Source: an uncultured Eubacteriales bacterium
GTDB lineage: Bacteria; Bacillota; Clostridia; Lachnospirales; Lachnospiraceae
NCBI GenBank assembly: GCA_900557175.1
Contig: USSL01000107.1
Location: 1-6,295, forward strand
DNA length: 6,295 nucleotides
Direction: 5' to 3'
The notes under the pieces are model-generated. The model did not search any database and was not told where the DNA came from. It was given only the letters and a program-made list of their open reading frames with translations. Positions 6,282 through 6,295 of the stretch are shown piece after piece. Numbering within the stretch: position 1 is the stretch's first letter; the number at the start of each line of letters is the position of its first letter. The translations under genes were made by a program, and so were the position numbers.

Positions 6282-6295
6282 GAATGAAAAAAGCC

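Overview
The window reads as chromosomal housekeeping DNA of a low-to-mid GC Firmicute, most likely a gut or rumen Lachnospiraceae relative. This is inferred from the strong AGGAGG ribosome binding sites, the T-box leader, the long eukaryote-like (type 2) isoleucyl-tRNA synthetase and the style of the glucan phosphorylase. Species cannot be named from the sequence alone. I see no mobile element, CRISPR array, rRNA or tRNA gene.

Layout, all on the + strand. Positions 1-232 are AT-rich and hold no convincing gene, only inverted and direct repeats that may be regulatory. A promoter with a perfect TTGACA -35 (233-238) and a TAAGAT -10 (256-261) drives a leader RNA of about 260 nt. The leader is an isoleucine T-box riboswitch with a basal stem, K-turn, AUC specifier (373-375), stem II, a T-box/antiterminator (467-510) and a competing intrinsic terminator (495-528). 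It is followed by ileS (582-3695, 1037 aa). After 19 bp with no terminator comes glgP (3715-6210, 831 aa), an alpha-glucan (glycogen/starch) phosphorylase. A strong intrinsic terminator (6216-6246) closes the unit, and a second perfect hairpin (6257-6280) follows it.

Working model: uncharged tRNA-Ile(GAU) binds the leader through its anticodon and its ACCA end, favours the antiterminator and lets polymerase read into ileS. Because nothing resembling a terminator or a clear promoter lies between the genes, the same read-through should also raise glgP, which releases glucose-1-phosphate from storage glucan. That would couple carbon-reserve mobilisation to isoleucine starvation. The gene order and leader are visible; the co-regulation is inference.

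Both proteins look intact, with their catalytic motifs present. The less ordinary observations are the ileS-glgP pairing under a T-box, a short shared motif placed 2 nt after the T-tract of both terminators, a possible alternative helix in the leader, and repeats upstream of the promoter. I found no evidence of an entirely new system here.
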